From assembly GCA_035527895.1 (NCBI GenBank), contig DATKZQ010000137.1, forward strand, positions 1 through 14,281: a stretch of 14,281 bases of DNA, in the 5' to 3' direction. Positions 13,493-14,281 of this stretch are shown piece after piece; position 1 is the first letter of the stretch, and each line of letters starts with the position of its first letter. The DNA comes from JADFWK01 sp035527895 (GTDB taxonomy: Bacteria; Desulfobacterota; DSM-4660; Desulfatiglandales; B25-G16). The notes under the pieces are model-generated. The model was not told the DNA's origin. It did no database searches and worked only from the letters and a program-made list of their open reading frames with translations. A program made the position numbers and the translations under genes.

Positions 13493-13963
13493 CTAGTCCA
13501 CAACAATGACGGAAATGTCTCGTGCCAGATGGAGGAGTTTCTGAGAGACACCTCCAAAGATAAAATCCCTGATACCGGAGAGCCCCCTTCTCCCCAAGAC
13601 TATCGTATCAAATCCTGCTTGTGCTTCGTTTATGATGTCCCTTACCACCCCTTGCTTCTTTGTTTGAACCTTGAAGGTAATATCCCTTTCTTTAAATCCC
13701 GCTTTGAGGAGGATTTTTTTGGCCTTTCCCAGGGCCTCGTCAACCAGATCTCTTTTCTGGTCCTCAAGGCTGCAGAAAATAGCCTGCTTTTCTTTGAAGT
13801 ACGGCGTTAAGCTGGGGCTATTCATATCGCAGAGGGAGGCGGTATCGGGAAGAACTGAGAAGAGCGTGATCTGAAGATCCTTTTTGAACATGTTGGCAAC
13901 ATACTCAACAGCCCTGAGGGCATTTTCCGAATCATCGAAGGCAACAAGTATTCTATCAGCCAT
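13493..13963 (-). CDS. Universal stress protein (UspA family)
   Basis: 156 residues, usual for a single-domain Usp. The N-terminal strand MADRILVAFDDSENALRAVE has the ATP-pocket Asp after the first strand. The C-terminal half carries Gly124-x-x-Gly127, nine residues, then Gly137, the ATP-binding pattern G-2x-G-9x-G-(S/T); here the last Ser/Thr is Gly138, with VSQKLL following, so nucleotide binding is likely but not certain. Ends with the usual hydrophobic strand ISVIVVD. An insert at about 45-70 (SPSLTPYFKEKQAIF) is longer than in short Usps. Start: AAAAGGAGG on the minus strand (13978-13970) six bases before the ATG, very strong. Cytoplasmic. It is convergent with the redox gene run and probably has its own promoter; its presence fits the stress theme. 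Confidence 0.95.
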   Translation of the reverse strand: MADRILVAFDDSENALRAVEYVANMFKKDLQITLFSVLPDTASLCDMNSPSLTPYFKEKQAIFCSLEDQKRDLVDEALGKAKKILLKAGFKERDITFKVQTKKQGVVRDIINEAQAGFDTIVLGRRGLSGIRDFIFGGVSQKLLHLARDISVIVVD

Positions 13964-14281
13964 GATAAACCTCCTTTTACCAATTTCTTCTATTGACCTT
14001 GTTGGCTACGCCCTAGGAGGGCAGACAGAAGCTGGCTTGGTGCTCCAGGCCCGATATGCCCCATGCCAAGGCTAATCTTTCAGGAAGTTCGAGAAGTCGT
14101 ATAAGTAGTGTAACCGATTCTAGATATAGTTTGCAAATATGGTAACACTTTAGCTCTTTGAAATTAATCTCAAGCCGAACATGGAGATATCTTTTTTTGA
14201 CTGTGCCCTCCCATGGTTCAGAGGAGTGGGCGTTTCAAAACGGCGCACACAGGCTGCTACCTTAGTGCTAAGGCTTATGGG
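13964..14281. other. Leader region of the stress protein gene; no other gene seen
   Basis: No coding region, tRNA or repeat was recognised in these 318 bases. On the minus strand TTGCAA (14136-14131) and TACACT (14112-14107) are 18 bases apart and could be a promoter for the stress protein gene, but each matches the consensus at only four of six positions. AGTGTAACC (14107-14115) and GGTAACACT near 14141-14149 form an imperfect inverted repeat around it, a possible operator. Confidence 0.3.

Noticed and set aside
14050..14080. Possible sigma-54 promoter (TGGCATGGGG on the minus strand) for the stress protein gene
   Set aside because: The GC element at the -12 position is not at the required spacing from GG.

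Overview
The window looks like chromosome of an anaerobic bacterium, most likely of the Desulfobacterota (deltaproteobacterial) type. This rests on gene content: a desulforedoxin-domain superoxide reductase, a two-subunit 2-oxoacid:ferredoxin oxidoreductase, an octaheme HAO-family cytochrome, a ferredoxin:thioredoxin reductase catalytic chain, a remnant of an archaeal-type SufC, and a probable UGA-encoded selenocysteine. No rRNA, tRNA or CRISPR array was seen, so the taxonomic placement is inference.

Left part (1-4503). A C45-family peptidase/acyltransferase start is cut by the left edge (minus strand). A gene-poor stretch with GC-rich hairpins follows. Then comes a set that fits peptidoglycan sugar salvage: NagZ-like beta-N-acetylhexosaminidase (minus), and, divergently, a sugar-1-phosphate nucleotidyltransferase and an AmgK-like sugar kinase (plus). 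The last two are separated by about 630 non-coding bases that hold a 232-bp MITE-like palindromic element (2950-3181) and a short tandem repeat.

Middle and right part (4593-13243), all on the plus strand. In order: a small unrecognised protein; a frameshifted sufC remnant ending in a cupin-like tail; desulfoferrodoxin; KorA and KorB; a secreted octaheme cytochrome of the hydroxylamine oxidoreductase family; a ferritin-like protein; a glutaredoxin-like protein overlapping an FTR catalytic chain; a rhodanese-ferritin-like fusion with an in-frame TGA at the rhodanese catalytic Cys position; and a DUF4177-type small protein. A convergent universal stress protein gene (minus) closes the window.

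The plus-strand genes read as an oxidative/nitrosative stress and redox-supply island. Superoxide reductase and two diiron ferritin-like proteins would handle reactive oxygen. The HAO-like cytochrome would handle nitrite, hydroxylamine or NO in the periplasm. KorAB would reduce ferredoxin, which could feed FTR and so a thioredoxin or the adjacent glutaredoxin. That circuit is inference from adjacency. The most notable item is the candidate selenoprotein at 12143-12976: conserved rhodanese sequence continues in frame on both sides of the TGA at 12362-12364, and a hairpin with GU in its loop lies at bSECIS distance downstream.
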